A stretch of 37,639 nt of DNA from a virus, in the IMG/VR virus record IMGVR_UViG_3300021963_000319, positions 1-37,639 of that record, one strand, 5' to 3'. Below are positions 7,551 through 14,443 of this stretch, in pieces. A model generated the notes under the pieces. The model was not told the origin of the DNA and searched no databases. It was given only the letters and a program-made list of their open reading frames with translations. Numbering within the stretch: the first letter of the stretch is position 1; the number at the start of each line of letters is the position of its first letter. The translations under genes and the position numbers were made by a program.

Positions 7551-8087
7551 TTATGCTCCTGTCGCAATAGGGTTAGAGGTAATACCGTACAGATCCATAC
7601 GGGTTCCAGATGCCCACGCAGTTTCAGTAGTTAATGTAAGTCTATTAATAGCTGATGTCGAATTCCATGTTCCAGAAATTGTTCCAACTGTGTTAACACC
7701 AGTAGTTGTATTATTATCTAGTCCACCAATGCATTGTATGTTTTTGTTTTTAGCTGCTGTGTAATCAAGGAAATCATATATAAAACAACCAAATGTATTT
7801 GATAGTGCTGTGCTTCCGGATGGTCGAACATTGTATGTAGTAAATTGATTATTGACTGTTCCAGCCTGATATACAGTAGATCCATCACCATAAACATTGT
7901 GAATAAAGTAAGTTCCACTAGTTGTATCATTATTAAAATACAAACCAAGGCTTCCAGTTGTGCCAGCATATGCTGATCGAGCATACACATGTAGTCTTAA
8001 ATGAGAGAATGTTTGTGGAATGTTTTGAAAATCAATCGCTGGACTTGAGCCGTTACCGGTTCCAGTTGCTATCCAATGCATTGTCAT
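7551..8087 (-). CDS. Paralogous beta-rich protein, copy B2
   Basis: A 178-residue protein starting MTMHWIATG, pairing with copy B1 (MTMHFIGTS). Shared B-type marks are FQNIPQTFSHLRL at about 20-32, IHNVYGDGS, a DFLDYTAAKNK block, GTWNSTSAINRL and the ending RMDLYGITSNPIATGA. The same NIPQ and LYGI marks occur in A and C types, so all six descend from one ancestor. Two bases separate it from C2. Likely a structural, fibre-associated protein; no enzyme motif seen. Confidence 0.8.
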   Translation of the reverse strand: MTMHWIATGTGNGSSPAIDFQNIPQTFSHLRLHVYARSAYAGTTGSLGLYFNNDTTSGTYFIHNVYGDGSTVYQAGTVNNQFTTYNVRPSGSTALSNTFGCFIYDFLDYTAAKNKNIQCIGGLDNNTTTGVNTVGTISGTWNSTSAINRLTLTTETAWASGTRMDLYGITSNPIATGA

Positions 8088-8684
8088 TTACACACCTGCC
8101 TTAATTCCGTATAGAGTCGCAGTTGAACCAGCGACATATGCTGTTCCATATGACTGACCAATAGATATTGTGCTAATTGCTGATGTTTGTCTCCATAAAG
8201 AAACAGACATATCAATCTCACCGGCTCCATTGTAATCAGCAGAGCTTCTTCCAATCTGTGTTTTAAACCCAGTTGTATTGGTATAGTTCAAGATGTAGAT
8301 AACTCCAGAACCAAATGCTCCAGACAAAGCTGTTCCGCTTGGGGTTGAACCCCCGTATGTAAATGGCATGCCTGTTGACCTAGCAGATGTTGGAGATGAA
8401 CCATTACTACGAAGAATGGTATATGAGTAATCACTAGCACCATTGTTGTTATACTGTGGAATCATCTGACTAACGGTTACAGATGTACTTGTATTCCTTG
8501 CATTAAATACAAGCATTAGATCTGTAAATGTTTGTGGGATACTTGTAAACTGAAATGTTGTAGTGTTTGCATTATCAAGTCTAATAGTCTGAATAGGAAC
8601 TATTGCACCTTGTGCAGTATCCTGATCCCACATCTTGTTGGATTTTACTCCGGGTTCTGCTGTCGAGAATCGTCTAATCGCCAT
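8088..8684 (-). CDS. Paralogous beta-rich protein, copy A2
   Basis: A 198-residue protein starting MAIRRFSTAEPG with MWDQDTAQGAIVPI at about 18-31, an A-type N-terminal extension that B and C types lack and A1 shares. The core mark is SIPQTFTDLMLVFNARN, followed later by IYILNYTNTTGFKT, WRQTSAISTI and a terminal TATLYGIKAGV. The N-terminal extension could attach the array products to another virion part. B2 starts immediately after its stop. Low-complexity Ser/Thr content and AT-rich DNA distinguish the array from neighbouring genes. Confidence 0.8.
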   Translation of the reverse strand: MAIRRFSTAEPGVKSNKMWDQDTAQGAIVPIQTIRLDNANTTTFQFTSIPQTFTDLMLVFNARNTSTSVTVSQMIPQYNNNGASDYSYTILRSNGSSPTSARSTGMPFTYGGSTPSGTALSGAFGSGVIYILNYTNTTGFKTQIGRSSADYNGAGEIDMSVSLWRQTSAISTISIGQSYGTAYVAGSTATLYGIKAGV

Positions 8685-8691
8685 GTGTCTC

Positions 8692-9201
8692 CTACTTAGC
8701 TATTCCGTATAGAGTAAGTGTTGTTCCAATTTGAAATAGGTTTCCACCCATATCCATTGCTATGTGTGTAATTGGTGCATTGGTTCTGTTTAATCCAGAA
8801 ATCATCATAGCTTGTGCAGCAGAATTATTGCCTTCAGATACTGAATCAATTATCATCTGCTTCCATTTTCCAGATGTATATTCTGGGATATATATGCTGT
8901 GTGATGAAAATGTATTTGATGAATGAGTTGTATCGCTTACATTTCCAAAATTCTGATAAGCAGAATTTCTTGCGGAGAATGTAGAGGTTCCATTACCTCC
9001 ACCAGTTATCCAACTAGCTAACGCTGGATAACCTTCACCGCTAAAATAAGCACCAATAGATCCAGAGCCAGTTGAACTAGACGAACGAACACTCATTACA
9101 AGGTATAGATCAGTATAATTTTGCGGGATATTATTTATACCAATGTTGGTATTCGTTGATGTTAATGTTTGTGTAAATATTGCTCGCATACCTTTAGGCA
9201 T
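8692..9201 (-). CDS. Paralogous beta-rich protein, copy C1
   Basis: A 169-residue protein starting MPKGMRAIFTQTL. C-type marks are NNIPQNYTDLYLVMSVRS, SIYIPEYTSGKWKQMIID, NAPITHIAMDM and the ending LTLYGIAK. It is the partner of C2 and closes the first A-B-C triplet; copy A2 starts seven bases after its stop. The N-terminal ten residues are nearly the same in C1 and C2 while the middles differ widely, as expected if the exposed core varies and the assembly end is constrained. Function unknown, probably structural. Confidence 0.8.
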   Translation of the reverse strand: MPKGMRAIFTQTLTSTNTNIGINNIPQNYTDLYLVMSVRSSSSTGSGSIGAYFSGEGYPALASWITGGGNGTSTFSARNSAYQNFGNVSDTTHSSNTFSSHSIYIPEYTSGKWKQMIIDSVSEGNNSAAQAMMISGLNRTNAPITHIAMDMGGNLFQIGTTLTLYGIAK

Positions 9202-9203
9202 AA

Positions 9204-9731
9204 TTAAGCTCCTGTATTTGGGCTAGAAGTAATACCGTACAAATCAATTCTAGAACCAGATGCCATGTTTCCAGTACCAGCAGCAATCAAGAAAGATGAT
9301 ATTGCTGTTGTAGTTTGCCAAGAACCAGAGCCAATATGGATTTCCCCCGTACCATTGCAATCTGAACCACTTAAAGATTTAAATGTCTTATTCTTGGATG
9401 TATTTGCATAGTCAAATATATCAACTATTGCTACCCCAAAGACACCTGCTGGGTCACTTACGGTAGGTATTCCAGAAGCAATCCATAAATCTTGATTTAC
9501 AAAATTTTGAGATGCAGTTCCAGTACCACTTCCGTAAACTCTGTGAATAGATTTATTGGCTGTGCCATCGGAATTTGGATACATCAAAAATGATTGAAGA
9601 CTAGATGTGCCAGTAAATCGTGCAAACATTCTTATTTGAAGATGACTAAATGTTTGTGGGATATTGGTGAATGTATAGCCACTTGTACTTCCATTCATTA
9701 CACCACTAGTTCCAATAAAATGCATTGTCAT
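9204..9731 (-). CDS. Paralogous beta-rich protein, copy B1
   Basis: A 175-residue protein starting MTMHFIGTSG. B-type marks are FTNIPQTFSHLQI at about 20-32, IHRVYGSGTG, IFDYANTSKNKTFKSL, SWQTTTAISSF and the ending RIDLYGITSSPNTGA. The start overlaps the context TAAATG directly after A1, so the genes are tightly packed. It is the same family as its five neighbours, which points to a modular virion appendage rather than unrelated fibres. Confidence 0.8.
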   Translation of the reverse strand: MTMHFIGTSGVMNGSTSGYTFTNIPQTFSHLQIRMFARFTGTSSLQSFLMYPNSDGTANKSIHRVYGSGTGTASQNFVNQDLWIASGIPTVSDPAGVFGVAIVDIFDYANTSKNKTFKSLSGSDCNGTGEIHIGSGSWQTTTAISSFLIAAGTGNMASGSRIDLYGITSSPNTGA

Positions 9732-10331
9732 TTAAGCACCTGCCTTAACACCATAGATAGTTACTGTTGTTCCAATGCCAGGATAATTTGAAGTTCCACC
9801 AATAAACAATGCAGTTATTGCTGATGTTGTACGCATAGTTCCTACAGATAGCTGAGTAAGTCCAGCTGCTGCTTGTTTCTCAGCAGCGTTTCTCACTAAA
9901 AATGTTTTATATTGTGTTGTATTGGCATAATTTAAAATATGATAAATTGCAGAACCAAAGAGTCCGGGTTCCCATGCTGGTCTTGTTGCACCATAAATTC
10001 CATCTTGGTTTGTCCCTCTATCGGATGTTAATGATGTTCCATTTGCATGCATTCTTGTTACTGAATAATTAGTTCCAGTCGTTCCGCTTAATCCCATATA
10101 CATATAGTCATCTGAACTACCAGATTGTTGAGTGTTGTGAGATATAACAACCATCAAGTCTTGGTATGTTTGAGGAATATTTGTTATGGATATATTGGAA
10201 GCAGCTTCTAATGGCGTTGTTGCCACAAGAGGAACTAAAGCACCTTGCTGAACATTGTCCTGATCCCAAGCACTTTGATATTTAGGTAGACCTTGTGTCA
10301 ACCTTGAAGTAGATAATCTACTGATAGCCAT
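9732..10331 (-). CDS. Paralogous beta-rich protein, copy A1
   Basis: A 199-residue protein starting MAISRLSTSRLTQG with AWDQDNVQQGALVPL at about 21-35, matching the A2 extension. The core has NIPQTYQDLMVVIS, IYHILNYANTTQYKTF and MRTTSAITAL, and the end is VTIYGVKAGA. It is the first gene of the six-gene array in transcription order and follows a 107-aa structural gene by 21 bases. It is likely a virion surface protein; receptor or glycan binding is speculation from position and family expansion. Confidence 0.8.
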   Translation of the reverse strand: MAISRLSTSRLTQGLPKYQSAWDQDNVQQGALVPLVATTPLEAASNISITNIPQTYQDLMVVISHNTQQSGSSDDYMYMGLSGTTGTNYSVTRMHANGTSLTSDRGTNQDGIYGATRPAWEPGLFGSAIYHILNYANTTQYKTFLVRNAAEKQAAAGLTQLSVGTMRTTSAITALFIGGTSNYPGIGTTVTIYGVKAGA

Positions 10332-10352
10332 ATGACCTACCCAATCTATCTA

Positions 10353-10676
10353 TTAGAGTTCAGAACCGAAAGCTGAGAATGTAAGGTTTGCGTTTGATGC
10401 GTATGTACGGATTGCGTTGGTTGCTGCAAGGGTGATACCCAATGTCAACGCTGTTGAATCGTTAGCTGCGATAGGTACATCGTAGGCAATGTAGTGAACA
10501 TTTGCCAAGGTTGTAGCCGCTGTTGGCTTAACTGCAATGCGGTATGTAGCCGAGGTTGTTCCACGGTTTGCGATTACGATTGTTGATACTACTGCTGAAG
10601 AAGAAGCAGGTACTGCATATAGTCCTTCTTCAGTTGTTGCTGCAGCTGCAAGCTGTCCTAGTACTTTATATGCCAT
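10353..10676 (-). CDS. Small virion structural protein, neck/fibre-associated
   Basis: A 107-residue beta-rich protein: MAYKVLGQLAAAATTEEGLYAVP, then VVSTIVIANRGTTSATYRIAV, HYIAYDVPIAANDSTALTLGITL and a final TFSAFGSEL. This arrangement recurs in small proteins encoded with phage tail and fibre genes and has an immunoglobulin-like look. It has a methionine start with upstream TAACAAATGGC context, four bases after the stop of the 63-aa gene. The precise place in the virion is unknown. Confidence 0.75.
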   Translation of the reverse strand: MAYKVLGQLAAAATTEEGLYAVPASSSAVVSTIVIANRGTTSATYRIAVKPTAATTLANVHYIAYDVPIAANDSTALTLGITLAATNAIRTYASNANLTFSAFGSEL

Positions 10677-10679
10677 TTG

Positions 10680-10871
10680 TTATGCTCCCATAAGTAGAAA
10701 CGGATTGAGGTTTTCTTGTTCTGTAGCTAGAGGATACCCTCCGGCTTTTACACCGTCATGAACTACAACGGTTTCCTTGGTGGTATCAACTGTGATCTCA
10801 CCAGCCAAGCCTGTAAATGTAGAGTGTTCTGCTGTTGTACCTCTACGGAATTGAAGTGCAAATGCTGGCAT
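10680..10871 (-). CDS. Standalone Mtd-N-like fibre domain, 63 aa
   Basis: The protein is essentially one small domain: FALQFRRGTTAEHSTFTGLAGEITVDTTKETVVVHDG. This is the pattern of the N-terminal attachment domain found in major tropism determinants and many phage fibres (RRGTxxxxxxFxGxxGExxxDTxxxxxxxHDG). Normally it is fused to a longer fibre. Here it stands alone and ends in LNPFLLMGA, echoing the PDVLMMMGA end of the preceding fibre gene. It may be a trimer-forming adaptor to which the following proteins attach. Confidence 0.75.
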   Translation of the reverse strand: MPAFALQFRRGTTAEHSTFTGLAGEITVDTTKETVVVHDGVKAGGYPLATEQENLNPFLLMGA

Positions 10872-10874
10872 TTA

Positions 10875-12698
10875 TTATGCTCCCATCATCATCAATACAT
10901 CTGGGATTGGGTCAGTTACTACCACTCCCCATGATGTTGCTGTTCCATTGTTAGTTAAGAATTTGCCAGCGTTACCGGTCAAGCTTGGCACATATCCAGC
11001 GGCAGTAACTGCACTAGCCGCTGCTGATGTAGCAGAAGTTGCTGCACTAGATGCAGAAGTTGCTGCTGCTGTCTGAGATGTCAAAGCACTAGATGCCGAA
11101 GTCGAAGCTGAGGTAGCACTTGTAGCCGCTGCAGTTGCACTAGCTGCTGCTGCAGTTGCAGAAGTAGCAGCCGATGTAGCCGATGTGGCAGCGTTAGCTG
11201 CTGATGTTGAAGCTGTTGATGCACTAGCGGCAGCAGCTGTTGCTGAGGTTGCCGCATTGGATGCTGAGGTAGCCGCTGCCGATGCCGATGTAGAGGCACT
11301 AGAGGCCGATGTAGCCGCTGCTGTGGCAGAGGCCGAGGCTGAGGTTGCACTAGTGGCTGCTGCTGTCGCAGAGGCTGATGCACTCGTTGCTGAGGTAGCA
11401 GCTGCGGTAGCAGATGCAGCCGCTGCAAGCTTTGAGGTATTGGCATTAGTCTCGCTGATAGAAGCAGAGGATGCCGATGTCGCTGCTGCTGCAGCTACGG
11501 TAGCAATGTTGATGTAGGTGCTTGAAGTGGTATCGGTTTCTGTAATAGAACCCATATCACGGACAATGCCTGAACCGGTCAGACCAGTCACACTAGCAAA
11601 GCTTGCAGCTGCAGATGTTGCAGATGTGGCTGCAGAAGCTGCACTTGTTGATGCAGCTGTTGCTGAGGTAAGTGCTGATGCTGCTGATGTTGCAGCAGAT
11701 GAGGCACTTGTAGCAGCAGAGCTTGCAGACCCAGCAGCAGCTGTTGCACTTGCTGCAGCGGATGTCGTGGATCCAAAGACTGTATCGATGTATGTCTTAT
11801 TGACTGCATCAGAACCACTTGTTGGTGTACCCAAAGATGTGATCTTGTTGTTACCCATAGACAAGGCACCGGTCATAGAGTCGCCAGCCTTGGCGACCTT
11901 AGTACCGATGGATGTCGCTACAGTTGTAGCAAAGTTAGGGTCATCACCAAGGGCAGCAGCCAGCTCATCAAGAGTGTCAAGAGCTGCAGGAGATGAAGCA
12001 ATTACATTTGCGATTGCTGTATCTACATAAGCCTTGGTTGCTGCATCTGTGTTAGAAGATGGAGTTCCAAGTCCTGTTACCTTGTTACCACCTGCTGCTA
12101 GATCTCCACCCAAAATACCGGATGTAATTGTCTTAGATGTAAGGGTAGATGCAACCTCGTTAAGAGTTACAGTACCTGTCGCATCTGGAAGTGTAATCTG
12201 TCGATCTGCCGTTGGGTTAGTAACGGTAAGGGTTGTCTCGTTGGCATCATCAGATGATCCTTCAAACAAGATACCGCCATTGGCAACTACTGCACCGGAA
12301 AGAATCTTATTAGTAAGTGTCTGTGCATCTGTAGTACCAACCACATTGCCAGTTACTCCGTGGACTCCAGCCTTAGTTGGGTCTGCAGTTGATCCAGCAT
12401 GAGCTGAGAAATCGTTAAAGTCTTGACCTGAAACCACATGTCGAACTGTTGCACCGATTGAGTGAGCAATCGCTGTTGTTCCATCCTGACCACGGACTAC
12501 TGCAGCCACGGTACCGGAGATGTTAGTTACCTTAACAAGTTCTTCCTTGTTGGTATCCGGATCCACAACAAGTGTGAACGGATAGTTCGATGGGAAACCT
12601 GTTACGAGGTCTAGTGTGAAAGACTCAACAACGCTGTCGACTGATGCAGCAAGTGAGGCCTGTTTCGCCGTTGAGGCGTAGTATCTATTCTGTGCCAT
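10875..12698 (-). CDS. Tail fibre with Ala/Ser/Thr heptad repeats
   Basis: A 607-residue fibre. The N-terminal part (about 1-130) includes VTNISGTVAAVVRGQDGTTA and DFSAHAGSTADPTKAGVHGV. Next come fibre signatures ADRQITLPDATGTVTL, two GNKVTGLGTP/NKITSLGTP...YVDT/YIDT repeats and SPAALDTLDELAAALGDDP. From about 315 to 580 the chain is nearly all Ala, Ser and Thr with a clear 7-residue beat (SATSASA SATAAAT type), as in lambda-Stf-like coiled fibre shafts. A non-repetitive stretch at about 375-415 interrupts it. A short C-terminal knob ends PDVLMMMGA. It lies directly after the adaptor gene, so it is probably the main fibre attached to the tail. Confidence 0.88.
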   Translation of the reverse strand: MAQNRYYASTAKQASLAASVDSVVESFTLDLVTGFPSNYPFTLVVDPDTNKEELVKVTNISGTVAAVVRGQDGTTAIAHSIGATVRHVVSGQDFNDFSAHAGSTADPTKAGVHGVTGNVVGTTDAQTLTNKILSGAVVANGGILFEGSSDDANETTLTVTNPTADRQITLPDATGTVTLNEVASTLTSKTITSGILGGDLAAGGNKVTGLGTPSSNTDAATKAYVDTAIANVIASSPAALDTLDELAAALGDDPNFATTVATSIGTKVAKAGDSMTGALSMGNNKITSLGTPTSGSDAVNKTYIDTVFGSTTSAAASATAAAGSASSAATSASSAATSAASALTSATAASTSAASAATSATSAAASFASVTGLTGSGIVRDMGSITETDTTSSTYINIATVAAAAATSASSASISETNANTSKLAAAASATAAATSATSASASATAAATSATSASASATAAATSASSASTSASAAATSASNAATSATAAAASASTASTSAANAATSATSAATSATAAAASATAAATSATSASTSASSALTSQTAAATSASSAATSATSAAASAVTAAGYVPSLTGNAGKFLTNNGTATSWGVVVTDPIPDVLMMMGA

Positions 12699-12701
12699 TG
12701 A

Positions 12702-13604
12702 TTACCTCGTATAGTGGAGTTTAAGTGGATAAAGATCACGAAGTCCAGCAGCCTCTTGTTGAAGTCGCTGAGTGTATAGACCAAGGAAATAGCGAGATGC
12801 AGCAGATCCAGAGCCAATAGGCTTTGCACGATCTAGCATGTCTGCTTCTACTGCTGCTGTAGGTACTCGTGCAGCATCGGCTCCGGCAAGGAGACGGCTG
12901 ATAGCACCGTAGGTAATAACATCTATAGTGCTTGATGGAAGACCAGTTACAGTCTCGAATACATCATTGATACCAGACAAAGGTGTTGGTGCCTTAGCGT
13001 AGATAACCTGAACTGTTCGTCCAGCATCGATTCCATCGTAGATGTTAATTGCTCGGCCATTAGTAAATACTGATGTGTTAGCGTTCTTGTCGACTTCATA
13101 TCGACGAATGTCTAACCACTCCTTGGACGAACCAAGGGTCTGCCACTTAGCATCAAGAATATAATCAGCTGCAGCAGGTAAGGCGTATGTAGTAACTGAT
13201 GTGTTGAATGAGAAGGTGTGTGTACCTACTCCGAATAGCTCTGGGTATACAGCTTGAATAGTGTCGTTAATCGCTTGCTTAACCATGAAGCGTGGATACG
13301 ACGGAGCAATAGTTACCTTGGCTTCGTTAGCAGCAGATGCTGCTGATGTACCACGGAATCCACGACCCCAAGGTGCAAGGTATACCTGCTTGGTTAGGTT
13401 ATCTGTACGGTCTACATACATCAGCTCGTCGCCGATCTCGATAAGACCGCGACCCATCTGTGCTGTCTCGTTAACAACAAATGATGTTGCAGAGTTCGAG
13501 ATTCCACCGTTCTGGTTGATCCATGTAGCGGTGTCCTGTTGGGCCCCATAACCTTGAATCTGTCCAAGGACTCTTTCGATTAAATCGTTAAATGTTGTAC
13601 TCAT
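12702..13604 (-). CDS. Head-tail adaptor / tail tube A-like protein
   Basis: A 300-residue protein from ATG 13604, which overlaps the upstream TGA (ATGA). The first part has a helix (FNDLIERVLGQIQGYG) and a beta section ELMYVDRTDNLTKQVYLAPWGRGFRGT. The middle, YPRFMVKQAINDTIQAVYPELF followed by VTTYALPAAADYILDAKW, is typical of the connector or tail-tube proteins of podoviruses. The C-terminal helices end RFLGLYTQRLQQEAAGL-like (YFLGLYTQRLQQEAAGL). It would sit under the portal and carry the tail. Order (after capsid, before fibre) agrees. Homology to T7 gp11 is functional inference only. Confidence 0.7.
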   Translation of the reverse strand: MSTTFNDLIERVLGQIQGYGAQQDTATWINQNGGISNSATSFVVNETAQMGRGLIEIGDELMYVDRTDNLTKQVYLAPWGRGFRGTSAASAANEAKVTIAPSYPRFMVKQAINDTIQAVYPELFGVGTHTFSFNTSVTTYALPAAADYILDAKWQTLGSSKEWLDIRRYEVDKNANTSVFTNGRAINIYDGIDAGRTVQVIYAKAPTPLSGINDVFETVTGLPSSTIDVITYGAISRLLAGADAARVPTAAVEADMLDRAKPIGSGSAASRYFLGLYTQRLQQEAAGLRDLYPLKLHYTR

Positions 13605-13870
13605 GAAGTCCTCGCTCTGAGGGCTGCTGCTGCAGCCAGACCAGTCGTTCCACCAAGTTGATTGCAAACACCACGAAGGTCTTTCCAATTAGGACGGGTG
13701 TTACCAGCTTTGACATTCAAGGCACCAACGGTATCTAGTCCTGTAGTTCCAGCCCAAGTATTGGCAGCTTGTGCCATACCAACATATGACTGAATTGCAG
13801 GATATGTACCACCGTTAGCTAACCTATTAAGTTCTGCTTTAAGTGTACTTCCGTTCGTGCCAAGTGCCAT
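13601..13870 (-). CDS. Small hypothetical protein between basic genes and adaptor
   Basis: An 89-residue, Gly/Ala/Asn-rich protein starting MALGTNGSTLKAELNRLANG, with WAGTTGLDTVGALNVKAG at about 39-56 and a C-terminal VCNQLGGTTGLAAAAALRAR. No known motif. The start follows the previous stop by one base, and its own stop overlaps the adaptor ATG, so it is coupled to head-tail genes. This points to a minor virion or assembly role. Identity not recognised. Confidence 0.65.
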   Translation of the reverse strand: MALGTNGSTLKAELNRLANGGTYPAIQSYVGMAQAANTWAGTTGLDTVGALNVKAGNTRPNWKDLRGVCNQLGGTTGLAAAAALRARTS

Positions 13871-13871
13871 T

Positions 13872-14147
13872 TTACCATTTCACCTTATCTGCCCAATATG
13901 CCGCTGACATTTTGCCTTTAGCAATGTTTTTAGCATGACGAGCTTTGAATGATGCTTGTCTTGCTGTTGGCTTTTTATCGCCAGTTACACCCTGCTGACC
14001 GAATCTAATTGTCTTAACCTTTGATCCTTCTTTGGCTACTACAACATGAGACTTGGTTGGGTGTGATGGAGTTTTCTTTGGCTTGTTATAGCCAGATACT
14101 CCAGCGTTCTTAAGTCTTGGATCTGCCTTACTTTTTCTTTCCGCCAC
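13872..14147 (-). CDS. Basic phage protein (KSHxVVAKxGxxxKTIRFGQQGV type)
   Basis: A 91-residue, strongly basic protein read from GTG 14147, preceded by an AAGAAGGGC ribosome site. It overlaps the end of the upstream gene by 20 bases in another frame. Motifs are ADPRLKNAGVSGYNKPKKTP, KSHVVVAKEG and KTIRFGQQGVTG, then a Lys/Arg-rich end with SAAYWADKVKW. I know this motif string from small proteins of diverse aquatic phages (I recall the label DUF5872, not checked). High charge suggests nucleic-acid binding, for example packaging or internal DNA. The first ATG-initiated frame is longer but starts inside the neighbour and lacks the motif. Confidence 0.7.
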   Translation of the reverse strand: MAERKSKADPRLKNAGVSGYNKPKKTPSHPTKSHVVVAKEGSKVKTIRFGQQGVTGDKKPTARQASFKARHAKNIAKGKMSAAYWADKVKW

Positions 14148-14298
14148 TCTTCTTGCCCTTCTTGGACATTCCTGCCTCTGATAAAGCGATAGCAACTGCT
14201 TGCTTGCGGCTCTTAACTACAGGGCCTTTCTTGCCAGAGTGAAGAGTTCCTGACTTGAACTCCTTCATAACCTTCTTAACTTTGGCTGGCTTCTGCAT
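14128..14298 (-). CDS. DUF6496-like small basic protein
   Basis: A 56-residue protein. Its ATG at 14298 is fused to the previous stop (TAATG). It carries KVMKEFKSGTLHSGKKGPVV (9-28) and SRKQAVAIALSEAG (30-43), the hallmark of the small DUF6496-type phage and bacterial proteins, then a tail of Lys and Gly. Function of the family is unknown. With its two neighbours it forms a run of three overlapping, very basic genes in the head operon, which suggests DNA contact inside the capsid or in assembly. Confidence 0.75.
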   Translation of the reverse strand: MQKPAKVKKVMKEFKSGTLHSGKKGPVVKSRKQAVAIALSEAGMSKKGKKSGGKKK

Positions 14299-14435
14299 TA
14301 CTTCTTCTTCTTTGCTACGGCCTTCTTAGCCATCTTCTTCTTGCCGTATTCCATCATGCGTTCTTTAGGACCTTCCATCTTTTCGTGCTTCTTCATAGCC
14401 TTCTTAGATGTGTACTTCTCACCCTTTGCTGACAT
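14298..14435 (-). CDS. Very Lys-rich small protein, 45 aa
   Basis: Starts at ATG 14435 with an AGGGGAAACC site; a longer in-frame extension lies within the protease gene and is less likely. About 40 percent of the 45 residues are lysine (KKAMKKHEKMEGPKERMM, then GKKKMAKKAVAKKKK). No hydrophobic segment. It could be a histone-like or capsid-lumen peptide that neutralises DNA, or an assembly cofactor. The sequence is too simple for a family call. Its stop overlaps the DUF6496-like start. Confidence 0.65.
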   Translation of the reverse strand: MSAKGEKYTSKKAMKKHEKMEGPKERMMEYGKKKMAKKAVAKKKK

Positions 14436-14443
14436 GGTTTCCC

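Larger units (their letters stand above)
7012..10331 (-). repeat. Tandem duplicated three-gene module A-B-C-A-B-C
   Basis: Six consecutive genes fall into three subtypes by N-terminus (MAI-R-ST, MTMH-I, MPKGM-AIFTQ) and C-terminus (YG-KAG, YGITS-P, YGI-). In transcription order they read A1 B1 C1 A2 B2 C2. Units are about 1.64 kb (8692-10331) and 1.67 kb (7012-8684). The relation is visible in protein, but little long DNA identity remains, so the duplication is old or diversified. Confidence 0.85.

Noticed and set aside
10680-10871. Diversity-generating retroelement suggested by the Mtd-like domain
   Set aside because: No reverse transcriptase, no template/variable repeat pair and no Mtd C-terminal variable domain were seen in the window.
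11185-12402. Long plus-strand reading frames opposite the fibre gene
   Set aside because: They are the mirror of the Ala/Ser/Thr repeats (GCN/AGC/ACN codons read backward give Ala/Val/Glu/Asp strings). No ribosome site, no independent motif, and they overlap a clear fibre gene.
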